NCBI GenBank assembly: GCA_010645155.1
Contig: JAAGOF010000185.1
Location: 229,274 to 293,273 of the forward strand
Direction: 5' to 3'
Origin: Tigriopus japonicus
Taxonomy: Eukaryota; Arthropoda; Copepoda; Harpacticoida; Harpacticidae
Length of the DNA stretch: 64,000 nucleotides
Positions within the stretch are counted from its first letter, which is position 1; every line of letters starts with the position of its first letter. The notes below the pieces were generated by a model. That model worked only from the letters and a program-made list of their open reading frames with translations, was not told the DNA's origin and made no database searches. A program made the position numbers and the translations under genes. Shown piece after piece: positions 10,673-23,100 of this stretch.

Positions 10673-11077
10673 TTTCCAAATGAAAACAGAAGTTTTCATT
10701 TTCATTGTCATTAAAGTGTCATAATTTGTGACAGTGAGTATTCAGTGGTAATTTTCCCAACAATAAGTGTTGTTGGAAAGTTATTGGTGGCAATTCATGC
10801 TCTTGGAAAGGTTTATTGGGGAAAAGGACATATTGCATACATCTGCAGTATTTTTTTTGACCCTAAGAAAGTTTTCAATGACCTGAAGGTACTTTTGACC
10901 CTCTTCCAGCACCTGGAGATTTACCCCCTTTTTACTCAATTGGATGAGTCCTGCTTATGCTGCCTCATTCAAGGTTGTTTCAATGGACTTAATCCTTATA
11001 CTTCTAGGAAACTTTTTAAAGTTTCCTCCTTTCAAATATTTGACCCACTTTTGAATACTTTTGTATGCTCAACCAAT
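10673..11077. other. Spacer between two repeats
   Basis: AT-rich sequence with one 115-codon frame (10745-11092) that runs into the neighbouring dispersed repeat. No protein features. Confidence 0.4.
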
Positions 11078-11615
11078 TCCAGCTATTACTAGTGACGTCA
11101 TCATTTTTGGCGGGAAAAAAAGTTCGGAAGACCTGTGTTTCTGAAGAGCATGCGAGGTGACTAAAACGAAGGTTTAGGCCTCGTGATTGCAACAATGCCT
11201 TTCTCATCTGCACAAATTGAAGTTGAAATAGCAATTCTTGACATTGTATTTGCAAAAAAGTATGTTCTGTTGCTTTTTATCTAAAATTTCGCTACATAAG
11301 TTGAGAGGGTTCTTCCGAACTTTGAAATTAGGAATGCCCGACTTTGAATAACAAGATGGCCAGAGGAGATCGGTTCCTGGGGCAACTAAACCTAAAGACA
11401 AATAATTTGTTTAATTGAAGGCTTCCAATTTCTCCATTTGTTTTCAAATTACTTTGCAGTACTTCTCAACACACATTAACCATACCATTGCCCTTTATGC
11501 AACATTTTTCGAAAATCTGACCCTTGAAAACTGAGATTTTTTTGGCAAGCCTACACTGCTAACAGCAGTTAGAGACGGCAGCAGGTCCGTAAAATGAAAC
11601 GGTAATCACTCCCAT
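11078..11615. repeat. Dispersed ~535-bp repeat, copy 2
   Basis: Same orientation as 3089-3627 and clearly homologous over the full length. Both copies end at GGTAATCACTCCCAT. Small length differences, for example an extra GGAATGCCCGA-like segment before AACAAGATGG, show independent decay. Confidence 0.8.
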
Positions 11616-13211
11616 AATCTATCCAAGGAAGATTTTGAGGACACTCAAAATTAACCTCACTGTTCCTCTTGCCAATTGGTTTTTAATCACTTTCATTCTT
11701 CAAGTCAGTTTGAAAGTGTTGACAGTTGCTTCAATCGTAAATAAAAACTACAATTGATTGATTTTGAACATGAAAAATAAAGTACATCACATCAATGATT
11801 ACCTAGATTCCAGCCTTTCATGGGCAAACACCTAAGTTTCTTAGATCCCAGGGCTTAATGGTGACAAGTTGTAAACGAAGAGACGGGAACGGCCACGCCA
11901 AGGAGGGGCTAGGATCTGTGGCTAGGAGTCGTCGACTTCTTAAAACAACTAAAAAATGAAGACGAGCGCCCCCAAGCAAGTGAGTACGATCTTCCAGGAA
12001 AACCATGAGAAAGTCGCGCAAGCTAGTAGGAGTCGTATGCCACTATTATGTGATACTCACAATGCATAAGTGGCTTGAGGTTCATAAACATTGTTCAAAA
12101 AATGAGAAAGATCATTCCCCAAACTAAAGATTTTAAAAGTCTAAATTTCTCATGACATTCTCGGACCGGCAAGTCTTGTTGTGGAAAGATCGGCTAGTAC
12201 AGCCAAGTCTGGCCCTTCAAGCCTCAAGTTAGGATCCTTTAGCCGATTATTACGTCATATCGCTTGGAAGAGGGAGGGCCCTTACATCTGACTGACTGGT
12301 TGGCTCTTTTTTCCTTCCCATGACAATCTCTTTGGGAGTTGTATTGGTTTTTGGGTACACAGTGTTGCCAAAAGCGACCCAATGAGGGAGTCGATTTTTC
12401 AAATTCAATCTTCTCAGGTAATCGCTAGTAGTCGGAAAAACAGAACATATCATGGAGATGGGGTTTTTATTCTTGCCAAGAAATGAAACAAACTTCTATT
12501 TAATTAGCGTTATGAATGGTTTTCTTGAGGGACTCTCATGTAACGTTAAAGCCTCACAATTTTTGTAAGATTTATGGTCATTTGAACGTGTTTGTAAGGG
12601 TTGCACAAATGAGCCCTGGGACTAATAAAAATCATGTCTCTTATTTTTATTGAGGTTTGGCATGGTTACTCACCCTCTTTGATTTTGTAGAGCATTCATA
12701 ATAACTAGAGCGGCGGATAAGGTTTTTATTTAAATGCTTTTTTTGTTGTTCGCATTTTCCAGGGATTTATTCAAGAATCAGTTTTTTTGTCAGGCCTAAA
12801 AACGTATTTTTTGAAATCTTGGATCCAACCTATAAACTCGTTAAAAAATCCGGGTGAAAGAATGAGTCCGAATTCTCGCCCTAAAAGTGAGAACAGCAAA
12901 TTTTGGACCGAACATTTTCGGCTCTAAAAGTGACCTATTGAGAGAAAAATACGTCAAAAACTTGTGCTCTTCGTTGATTACGAGCTCTGAAAGTTTTTTC
13001 AGCCTTTTCCTAACTTAATTTCCACTTGCCAAAAATAACTTACCAATCTGTCTCGGATGAAGTTACTATTTGCCAAGAAATACAGTTTTTTTTTGTACGG
13101 AAAGTTGCAATTCGTCTTACCATAGGTTGCATTCGATAAGACGAAAGCCGCCCAAAGTTGTATCATTTTGCCCTAAAATGTCATTTTGAACTCAAATATG
13201 TGATGCTTGCA
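11616..13211. other. Intergenic sequence, no gene recognised
   Basis: About 1.6 kb of moderately AT-rich DNA. Short frames (11818-12021 and 12250-12453) have no convincing protein content. No RNA gene was recognised. Confidence 0.4.
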
Positions 13212-13902
13212 GGTATGGGGAGTAATTGTAATTTCTATTACAATTACGTAAGTTCAATTACGATTACGTAATTTCAATTTCAATTACATGTAATTGTAAT
13301 TAATTACGTTTTTGGACCAAGTAATTTTAATTTTAATTAATTACATTTTTGGCCATGTAATTGACGAACTTTCAATTACAAATTACCAATTACTTTTCGA
13401 AATAATACTTCCTCAAATTAACCATAAAACCAATTTATCGGTTTTTACTTGCAAACAATTGTTTTGTCATCAATTTGCAGTCAATGTGATGCCACAAACA
13501 GGTAGCTTTTGTTACAAGACACACCCAAGGTTTGATGTTTAAATACATTAAAACTACAAGAGCTTTTGACCGTAATTTTTGTGTCAGGATTTAGGGCTTT
13601 TTACAACCAAGGGCAGATAAATGAGGTGCAAAAATAAAGTTTTAAAACATCGTTACACTTGATATATATGTACAAAGTTCGTGTTTTCTGAAAAAGAAAA
13701 AATATGCCTTGTGATTGTTGGTAAAATATTTTTGATAATTAATCCCGTTCATCAGGTTTTGGTTTTTGTGAATCACTCTTTCATATTAACCTTTCAGGCA
13801 TTAAAAGTTGCCAGTTGGTAATTGACATTTAATTGTCATGTAATTGACATGTAATTGTAATTGAAGTGAAATACATTTTCGGATAATGTAATTGTAATAA
13901 GG
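13212..13902. repeat. TAATT-rich inverted terminal blocks (fold-back-like)
   Basis: A block dense in GTAATTGTAATT and ATTACGTAATT words at 13212-13405 and another at about 13815-13902 are in part reverse complements of each other, around a 400-base non-repetitive centre. A related TAATT-rich block lies at 27120-27310. This may be a degenerate fold-back element or a simple AT-rich satellite. Confidence 0.45.
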
Positions 13903-15514
13903 ACTGCGCCGCTTTGAAAGAGGTGCTTTTTCCCCAGTGTGATGAACTTTATTCTAATAGTGCTCCGTCGTCATATTTTAGAATGTAAAAAAACGGTTAT
14001 TTCTTACATTTTTTTCAAAAGATCTATTTCTTGGTTCCCTTTGCATGATATGAATCGATAAAACATCTTGATTCTGGACTTCAAGAAATGATTTAAATGG
14101 TATTTGAGTTTTTGAAAATCATTGATTGCGTCATGCTGACAGTACATAAAAAACTGAGGACATTTTTACTTCAATGAAACAGTGATTTCTTCCTAGGAAA
14201 TGAGTTCTGCCGAAAGCAGTCCTCCAATCGTGATTGATTTGGAATCTACAATGGTTAACTTGAAGTCATAAGAAAAAATGATCATAAATATCAATCATGA
14301 ACGTTTGAATTTGAACTTCAAAATGAAGAAATCACCAAACCTCGGACTTATCTCATAATTCCAATCCGACCGCAATTTCTTCTATGGGCCCAACGTGACC
14401 ATTTCCACATTTTTTCAATTGCAAAGGTGTCAGAATCTTATTTCTGCTGAGACTTTTGTGTTGGCTCTGATTCATTTTACATTCGGTGTTCCAAATTAGA
14501 TCCAAGTTTTGTTGTTATAGGGTGTTTTTTGCTTTGTAGCGTAATTAAAAAATCTTGATGAAACGTCACAGAATTTGTTGTTCCATCACTCTGAAATAAG
14601 TATGAAATATCTGTAGCTGCCACTCCGGTTTTAGGCAAACACTTGATGTCATCAGATCGAGGGCTAATTAATTACATCTTTCAAGTAATTGACCCAACTC
14701 TGGTCATACTTGGCCAAGAGAATGGCACTCAAACACCGAAATTAGCTATCAAAACATTTGGAAAGTGCTAGCGAAATATTTAGTTTTGCACTGAGTTCAG
14801 TTGATGAAGGCTAAAAAAACTCACAGATCCCTATTAAAAAGTGAGATGAATCTGTTCTTGGTAAAGATACCCTGAAATCAATATTGCCAAATCCAATACT
14901 AAAATTGTGATTACTCATGCTTTTCAAACGACCACCACCCCACCAATATTCATTCCAAGATTCCTGTCTAAATCATGCCAACCCCCCATTAACCGTATAA
15001 AAAAAAAACCACTCTTTTCACCAACAATATTGGCCTAAAATATTGGCTTCAAGCGAGGATCCCTTTTGGTCTGTCTCTCCAAGTAGATTACTGCCTGCAT
15101 TACATGGACACACACACACGCAGAAAGAGAGCCTTTCGCTACAAAGCTGAGTTGGCCGTACATGTGCGTGTGTGTGTGCGTCTGTAGCAGAGTGGGTCTT
15201 CAAGCAGATTTCGTGGACCCATATCCTACCCTAGAAGAACCACTCACTGACAGCAAAGTCAATCTCACGTTGGCAAAACATCCCCAGAAGTCCAGATATG
15301 TGATCAGCAGAAAATAACGATTGACGTGTATGTATGTATGAATTTATGCGTGTTGCTATTTAGGTAGGACATCGATCTATAGGTTGGATTGGGAGGGCTC
15401 GGATGTGTCAATGCCCAAGAGACGGACAGACGGACTTTCCATCCTCCTTTTGGAAGAGCTCTTCCATGGTTCCATTCTTCCATTCGTGTTCCTCGGCTTC
15501 TCCGCTTCTTTCGC
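13903..15514. other. Upstream region of neurobeachin, no gene recognised
   Basis: No supported coding sequence. It holds AT-rich DNA, short CA and TG runs (15108-15120 and 15170-15180), and probably distal promoter DNA for neurobeachin on the plus strand. Confidence 0.4.
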
Positions 15515-15805
15515 TCATTTTTTGAGCCAGGGAGAAAGAGAGGCTGGAAAGGATCGACAAAGACGAGGCCAACATCCAGATTTAGAGGAAGAGGAGGAAG
15601 AGAAGAAGAAGAGAGGGAGAGGCAGGCTCTTTTTTTTTGTTGGGTACCACTTCTTCTGGTTGAGGGCGACGTCGCTTTTTGAGCGATAGAAGCGAGGAGG
15701 CTGCCCATGGGCCAAAAAGTCTTTCGAGTTAGTGTTGAGCCCTCGATCCACCAACGACATCATCATCAGCATCAATGGCAACATGGTCAGTCCAGCTTGA
15801 ACCAT
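15515..15805 (-). CDS. Possible secreted-peptide ORF, divergent from neurobeachin
   Basis: From the internal ATG at about 15805 (or the outer ATG at 15859) the minus strand encodes a strongly hydrophobic Met/Leu-rich segment, MVQAGLTMLPLMLMMMSLVD, then a charged stretch with HGQPPRFYRSKSD and QKKWYP. This looks like a signal peptide followed by a basic-site-rich peptide precursor. Downstream the frame becomes K, S and P low-complexity sequence, the complement of a GA-rich tract, so any real product would need a splice before that, for example at a GTACC donor near 15644. No family is recognised. A chance frame in the neurobeachin promoter is the main alternative. Confidence 0.2.
   Translation of the reverse strand: MVQAGLTMLPLMLMMMSLVDRGLNTNSKDFLAHGQPPRFYRSKSDVALNQKKWYPTKKKSLPLPLFFFSSSSSSKSGCWPRLCRSFPASLSPWLKK
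15575..15632. repeat. GA-rich low-complexity tract
   Basis: A run of GAGGAAGAGGAGG-type purines about 350 bases upstream of the neurobeachin start. GAGA-type tracts are common in arthropod promoters, but no function can be shown here. Confidence 0.6.
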
Positions 15806-15981
15806 TCGGGTTCTTTGATCATCAGTGGGTCGATGGATGACCAAGAGTGATTGAGTCATGATGGCCTGTTTAGCCTCGTTGCCTTATCTTTTGAGCACTC
15901 AAGGCCGATAGGTTGTTTGATCGTTTTGGCCTCGTTTTGTTTCCAGATGCTTGAGAGATCGGATCCAGTCGATAATTGACC

Positions 15982-17133
15982 ATGTCAGACCAAGAGGCGG
16001 ATCGGACCCGATCCGAAGGTCCGGATCCTGTGCCGGTTTCGACCACAAAGGTGGAGTCTGAACCTTCAAAAACTAGTGAAAGTGAGGTGAACGCAGTGGC
16101 CAAGCTTGAAGAAGATCGATCTGAGGCTCTGAAGGATCATGATGCTAGTTCGGATTCGGAAGATAAACGAGCTCTAAATGAGGCGGCCGAGGTGGATCAA
16201 GATGATCCGAGTGTGGCTGAAGAGCCTGAGTGCGATCGACTCACTAATCTTGATGTAATTGTCTCGGTGGCCACACCGGCTGAGCCCACAACTCCGGCTG
16301 AAACTAGAGTTGAAGCGGAAGTTGAAACGGAAATGATGGAAGAGAAGGAGAAGATGGATGCCCAAGAAAGTGCCAAGACCAAGACCGATGACATACCTAG
16401 TTCTCAGGATGATAAAAAGCCAGAAGTCGTGGCCGCCGAAGCTACATCAACTCTGGCCGAGGTTCCGATTTCGGCTGATAATGAGACGGATAAGACTGTG
16501 CCTGAAACGAGTCGGAAAGATGATGCCGTAGAGCGAGTTGCAATGACGTCGGATGAGATCCAATCTTCTCCTGTGAAACTTGAATCAGCTCAAGATGCTC
16601 CCCAAACTCAAATAGACAAAGAGACCGTCTCTAAAGATACATCTGTATTAGAAAAGCAAGCCGTTCATGACCCAAATCCTTCCGTGGAAAGTGCAGAGAT
16701 TCCGGAAACCGCGGATGCATCAAAACCCACCGAAGATGCCATGACTGATACCAAAGAAAAAGACACAGCCACCGAGGTTTCGAGTCCAATGAAGGACTCT
16801 GAAGACCTGAAAGTCTCACCTGAACCTCAAATTGTGACACCCGAACCTACAGAGCCGCCCAAAGTGCCCAAAGAGTCCCCGGAGGTTCAAGAAACTGTGC
16901 CCAAAGTTGACGTTGCTTTCACAGATCCGGTTGCTTCTGAGTGTGTGAAAGAAAAAGTGGTGGAAAAACCAGTGTTAGTGATTCCTAATGAAGAGAAATC
17001 GCCCGAAGTCTTGGTCAAAAGTCTTTTGACTCAAGCCAAAACCAGTGATCGTGACAAGTTCAAGACCATGGAGAAACTTATCCGCGACAAGCGCATCACC
17101 AACAAGGAGGTTGTTAACGGCGTACTTTTCCTG
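15982..17133 (+). CDS. Nbea: Neurobeachin exon 1: acidic disordered N-terminal extension
   Basis: 384 codons in one exon, ending at a GTAAGA donor in phase 0. Residues 1 to about 335 are rich in E, D, S, T, P and A (for example [17 protein letters not shown]), with no predicted fold. The last 45 residues ([26 protein letters not shown]) are the conserved start of the armadillo-like region and join directly to LVGGEFDLE in exon 2. The extension is longer and more acidic than the glycine-rich N-terminus of vertebrate NBEA. Confidence 0.9.
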
Positions 17134-20100
17134 GTAAGACCAATTTTTCATCGATTTGGGAACGCGACATTTTCATTCATAGTCAATGACATTTCTTAAT
17201 TGGTACCGGTTTTTGATCTATTGGATTAAACGTTATTTTTTTTAGGAATGGAAAGAGAAACAAAAATATCCCTACCATACATTTCTTAATGAGTCACTTT
17301 CCTAGTTTGCACTTGCTTTTGATATGTTATCTAATGAAAATTTATGTACTCATCAATTATAAACGGAAAAAAGAAGGGGATGTGGAAAGGAGTCCATAAA
17401 AAAGGTGCAATGAAATCAAAATTATTATCCATTTCATAACGTACAAGTAGGCCCATGAAAAAGTGAAAGCCCAAAGGATTGAATTACAGGAAAGAAGTTG
17501 AAGTAAAAAAATGCTCCTTTCGATAGGATATTCGAAATATCATTAAAAGCCTCACGTTGTTACCCAAAAAGGTTGCCTTAATTTTTGATGAATGATCAAA
17601 CTTGATCCAGAGGGCGATTAATTTAGAGCCCATTTGTATGGTTGTCCTTAACCAATGTTCTTTACCAGAGTTAGCTATTGGACCGGTTCTCGAGTCGTAA
17701 TAATATTCTTCATTGTTGAATTTAGGCGAAGGAAGGTTTTTGTACATATACAAGCAGGTGTGGATTATTGTGTTTGATAAGACTGGATTTGGAAAACAAC
17801 AGGTTGCGTAAACACCATTTAGAAATTCATAGGAGAGCAAAGAGCAAATGTTTTTATCCAAAATCCAAAGGGAACATTCAGTAAAAACACGGTGTATTTT
17901 TCGAGATGGAGAAGCCAGTTTTCATTTCAAAGACGTAAGAAATCAGTTTAACGTTGGAAAGAAAGGTGATGTATTTTAATCGAATTTTGTAAATCGATAT
18001 CGTGTTATGTGTAAAAAAATGTCGAAAAAACGTGCTTGAAAACAAATATGTGAATGTTGTTGCTCAATTTTTTAACCAAAGAAAGACGTCTGACTGAGGT
18101 AGCCCAAAATTGTTCCTACAATTTTTGGAGCTCTTGATCTTATATGCTGTAATGAAACTTCAAATGCGTCCTTTTAGGATTCAATCAAAAAGAGCTCTTG
18201 AAAAAAAGCTCCTTGAGACAGAAGTGTTGCTATTTTAAAACAATACTGACTTTGGTTTACCAAAAAATGGGTCTAAGATCATTTTAAGCCATTTTGTTTG
18301 TTAATAACCATGGTCTCAGAGGCATTGCATTGTTTTTTGCCCTTGAACTAAATTTAATTAAAATGATTTCAATGAATATGCAGCTTCTTTCCACTTGAAA
18401 ATGGTTCCAAATGTTCTAGAGGTACAAATTGAATTAACTTTTACCAGCTCAGCCCAGCATTTTGTTTGTTGGACATTCAACCAAGAAATATTTTAAGTTG
18501 ACCTTTTCTCTCCCTTCTCCTTGGAGACAGTCAAATTGCACTCGCTTTCCGCTCATTAAATCACCATCAAAGACGTTCCTTCATCTCTATTATTTCAGTA
18601 TGAAAGAAAAGCTTCTCGAAGCCTCCTCACAGAAATAGTTGTTCTAAATATATTAGTGATGGACCGAAAGCGCTTTCGGCCGAAATTAAGGCCGAAATTT
18701 CGGAAATCCGAAATCTGAAAAAAATCCGAAACCGAATGCAGACATGCACTATAAAGGACGGAGTTTGACAACAAAATCGAAAAAATTTTCTTCCAAAAAC
18801 CTCGGAAATTCAAGTTTCCCGATTTTTCAAAGTTTGCGACTGCCCAACTTCGAACACATGAGCAATTTAATTTTTAAGGTGGATTTTGCATTTACACAAT
18901 TTTGTAGTCAGCTGCTTTCGGTTTCGGTTTCGGTTAAGCCCTCTTTCGGCTTCGGTTATGAGCCTTTTCGGTCCATCACTAATATATATTGAGCATACAA
19001 CATTCTCGCCTGTCTCTTTTGGACAGCAACACCAAAGACCATACGAGAAACACAGTTCCAAGTCTTCCGCTTAAGTTCGTATTTGTCAAAGAACTTCCTT
19101 CTTTTTGGCCTTTGAATGCGTGCTTGGCCGTCATTTCCCCTCCAAGATGAAGAGTGTGTATTGAAGCTAGAGTAATGTTGTCGGAATATAAATCCCCCCC
19201 CCCCCCTTTCCCCAATACACATCTCTTTCTCTCTCATCTCAATCAGCAAAGAAAATACTCGAGGATGGAGGGAATAGAAAAAAGACAAACTTTCTGAGAA
19301 GAAATACCATCCATTCGACCATTGCTGATGAGAATATTCCCTAGATTGAGGCCCTAATTAATGTGGAAACTGGTCCCAAGAGCTTGGGTGATCTGCCCTC
19401 GAGGATTTCGGAATATATTGCCCGTCGATCATAATCCTGTCAGGGACAGCTTGACGGATCTCTCTTAATCTCGTTTGTAAACGCCAAGAAGAATACGTTT
19501 CATTTCTCACTCTTTCTTAATTCATTACGTGACACGTATTGAGCAAGCACACATGCACACAAGGTGAATAGATGTTTTCTTCAAAGTAGAGGCTCATTAG
19601 GGCTCAGAGCTCTTCTCGAGAACCTGACCGACAGTGGTCCTGACTTTGAATGCACAGGAACTCCTTGAGAGCCAGGGATGTGCGTCCATTGCGAGCCCAA
19701 TATTCATAGATCACCATCTCGTCCAAGTCCATGAAACCCGAGCAGAGTTGAGCGAGTCGGAATGGAGTCTTTCCGCCCATTTGAGCCACTCCCGCCTCGT
19801 CAAAGATCCCGGGTCCTTTGAGTCGATTTTCACCGTTATATGAGCTGATTCCGTATTTCTCAAAGTTCTGATAGGTACATACTTTCTCTGGAAGAGACGA
19901 AGAACCGTGATTAATGCGCTAGGAGATTCATTTGACCTGTTCTGACAGAGAAGGAAACCAAGGTCGTTACTTGTTCAGAAGTGCTCACATCCGAACAAAG
20001 TCTGAAACAACTACTTGGTTTTTATGAGACTGCTACGGCACCGTAAAAGGGGCATTCATAATAATCTGCCCGTCAGAAGTAATATATTAGAGAAAAAGGG

Positions 20101-23100
20101 CCATAATTTATTGAATCCCAAGCTCGGCTTTTCTGTATGTAAAGCTCTGAAAGGAAATCTCTGTTAGGGAAGAAGTTTTCAGATTCCGCCGGCCAAATCC
20201 TGCCGACCTGATTCACCCCCCAAGATGAACGAGTTGGAGAAGGCCGTGGGCCTTCCGCTCGAGCAAACATGTTAAGTTAGGGATAAATCAGTTCCCCTTT
20301 TATCCAAGGCAAATGGATTTCAAGATTAGCCTATTCTTTTCCGAGAGAAAGCACAATCACAATTTATTCTCCTTGTCCAACGAGATCAGAATTAAATCTC
20401 ATTTGAGCCATAATCAAGCAAGTCTCCAACAACGAACGGCCTTGGAATTGGTTCGACAAGACAAACAATATGCTCACTCACTTAGTTTCCATAGAAATTG
20501 GCCCCTGCAGAGCAGAAATTCGGAAACTTTCTCGCCCAGCCATAGGTTTGAACAAAAAAAAATCAAATGGAAAGAAGAACTGCTTTCACGGACTTGTTTA
20601 ATGAGGGAGAAATTCTGGCTGGGTCTTTCTTCTTCTTCCACCTTTGCGTACAACCCAGCTTTACGAGTGCAGCCCTTAAGGATGGAAAGTTTTTTTTCTT
20701 GCCTAAGATTCACCCCCTCCAACCCTTCCTTTTACTTCCTTCCTGCCTTTTGCCCTTCCGGTCCTCAATCCCTTCGGTGTTTTCAAGACTGTTCCTACTT
20801 TGTGGTGGTGATGGTGGTCCAATCTCATTCATGGATTCTGATAATGGCTCTTGAGTTTTCTCTCTGTGTATCTTTGTGGGGAAGCCATTAAGTGTGCGAG
20901 TGATTTTCCAATAGCCAATCTATGAAGACCATCTTCTTGAGCTGGTCTTAGAGCACCCCAGAGAGATTGGTTAGTAGTCCATGTTTCGAGCTGTTGAGCA
21001 TCGCCACACGATGGGAACGAGTCTATTCTGCTCTGAAACCTGTAACACGCTCATATTTTATGAATCAAAACTTATCCTTGCCTGCCTTTAGGCAAGTTGT
21101 TGGCCTTCTTGCTCCATTATCTGGAAAGACCCCGGTCGAATCTTCATGTAGGTTCTTGGGGACTTCTTAATGGGGTCTTGCTTTCTTTCCTGTTCTTGTA
21201 CGCGTTGAAAATGCATTTCGATTTGAAAAGAATAATTTAGAGATAAACGGACTCATCTTGTGATTGGACCACTAGATTGGATCATTTGGGACCGCTCAAA
21301 GAAGTCTTTTGAGGGTCTTACGCTGGTGACTTGAAACAAACTTGCCTTCTTTTGAGAACGTTGAAAGTCTTTGGAACTTTCCTCTCTTGTTCTTCCCTTT
21401 ACTTCTGACACAACTGGTCGAGTACTACATGTTGTCAAGTTGGATTTAGCCGAATGCTGATGCTCAGAAAGATAATTTTTTTACGACTACTAACTTGTCC
21501 TTAAGTCTTGAAGGATTTGTTTCTAATGGGTCGACGTATGGAAGCATTGAAAGCAGAAGTGGTCTCCTGCTAAGGAGTTTATGGCCTTTAAGTCTGTTCC
21601 ATACTCTTCCTCCTCCCAAGAAAGATTGGGGGCGATGGGCTCTCGTTTTGAGTGAGTCTTTTTCTCTGTCTCACTGCCGTACCTGTCTTATCTATAATGG
21701 TGGCCTCTGACATCCTCCAATCTTGGTTGGTTCTGTGCTTGTGACCATCCTCGAAGGCTCGGTGAAGTTGGACGGCCACGGCTTGACAAGAATCACATTT
21801 CATACCATCCGTGATAAATGGGGAGTTCTCCTCCTCCTCGTTTAACTTGGGGGTCTTGAAACTCAATTTCTGGCTTCCGTCTTGGGGATCGGGAATGGTG
21901 ACCTCGTCATTCCAATGTGATGTGATTTCAGCCTCCTGGCATGAATTCAAATGAATGGAGGCGAGGGAGAAAATTAAAATCGTGAGGAGACGAGTCGACG
22001 AGACCTTTGGCATGGTGGGTTAGTGGAAGAATAAGACGAAGAAGAACTTGTGAAATTGGTTGTTTGGAGTCCCGGATGTGTAACAAATGAGGAAATTCCA
22101 AAGGATCAGTTTGGGATTCGTCGAGGAAAGCACCCTCCCCGGATCGTACTCTTCTCTGTAATTCAATAAGAAGAAGAAGAAGAAAGAAAATGAGCCTGCC
22201 GTACTGTACAATAAGAGAGCCGACGAGAACGTGGCCTTTTTGTGGTGGAGATCTGCTGGTTTTTTTTGGCTGGGGATTTCAGGAATGTGTGTCAAAGACA
22301 AGAACCAGATTCTTGCCTTCTAGCCACCATATGAGCTAATTCTGAGATAGAGCGAACTTACGAGGAAATAATCCAACCGCCACACACAAAAAAAGCTCAA
22401 AACGACTTTCTTCTCCCTGTTAACGCTAAGGTCGAAATACAACTGAACTTATGAAAAAGGGACCTCAGCTGCAATGATTTATGGTGACTTTCCTTTACTG
22501 ATTGTGTCCAATCAGGGCTCATGGAGTGGACTTGTTTTTTAAAAACACGTACACCAAAATCAGGGAAAAGCATGTTTCTAGACTGTGACGTATTAAGGAT
22601 TGGAGGAGTCTTTGAATGCAGTCGATTCTTGTAAAAACACTTGATATACTTTTTTTTTAGTACACTCCGGTATTGTCTAAAACTTTAAAGGCACATTTTA
22701 TTGCATTTTTTGACTAGCCACTAGTGCAAGTAAAAAGTAAAAAGGTGGAATCTTAACACAGTAAAATAGCTTTAAAGCTGCTTTTTGATCAAAATAATTT
22801 GAATCCTGAAGCCATTAACCATGTTTTTACCCACCTGGTCAACGAAGATTGACCCCAATAAATATTGAATGTCCATTTGAAGGCAAGAGACACACTTGTA
22901 ATTTTATCGAACAATGGAACATGTCTTGGGATGTTCACAAGTCAACGTGAGAGAAAGAAAAAAAAATAATGTTGGGAAAAAGGCAGCTCTTTGTTAATAT
23001 TTGGCGTCTTAGCAATGGAAGATAATCTCGAATATACGTAGTTTAATTTTTCTTCTGACTTTCGAAGGCTGATAAAGTTGCTTCAAAGATTCAACATTGA

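Noticed and set aside
15304..15708. Overlapping frames on both strands of the GA-rich tract
   Set aside because: Purine-rich simple sequence lacks stops in several frames at once; only the leader-like frame ending at 15859 was kept, as a weak candidate.
20313..20891. 192-codon plus-strand frame within the MZB1-like intron
   Set aside because: No domain, irregular composition, poly-F and poly-S runs from simple sequence, antisense to a gene intron. Probably a chance frame.
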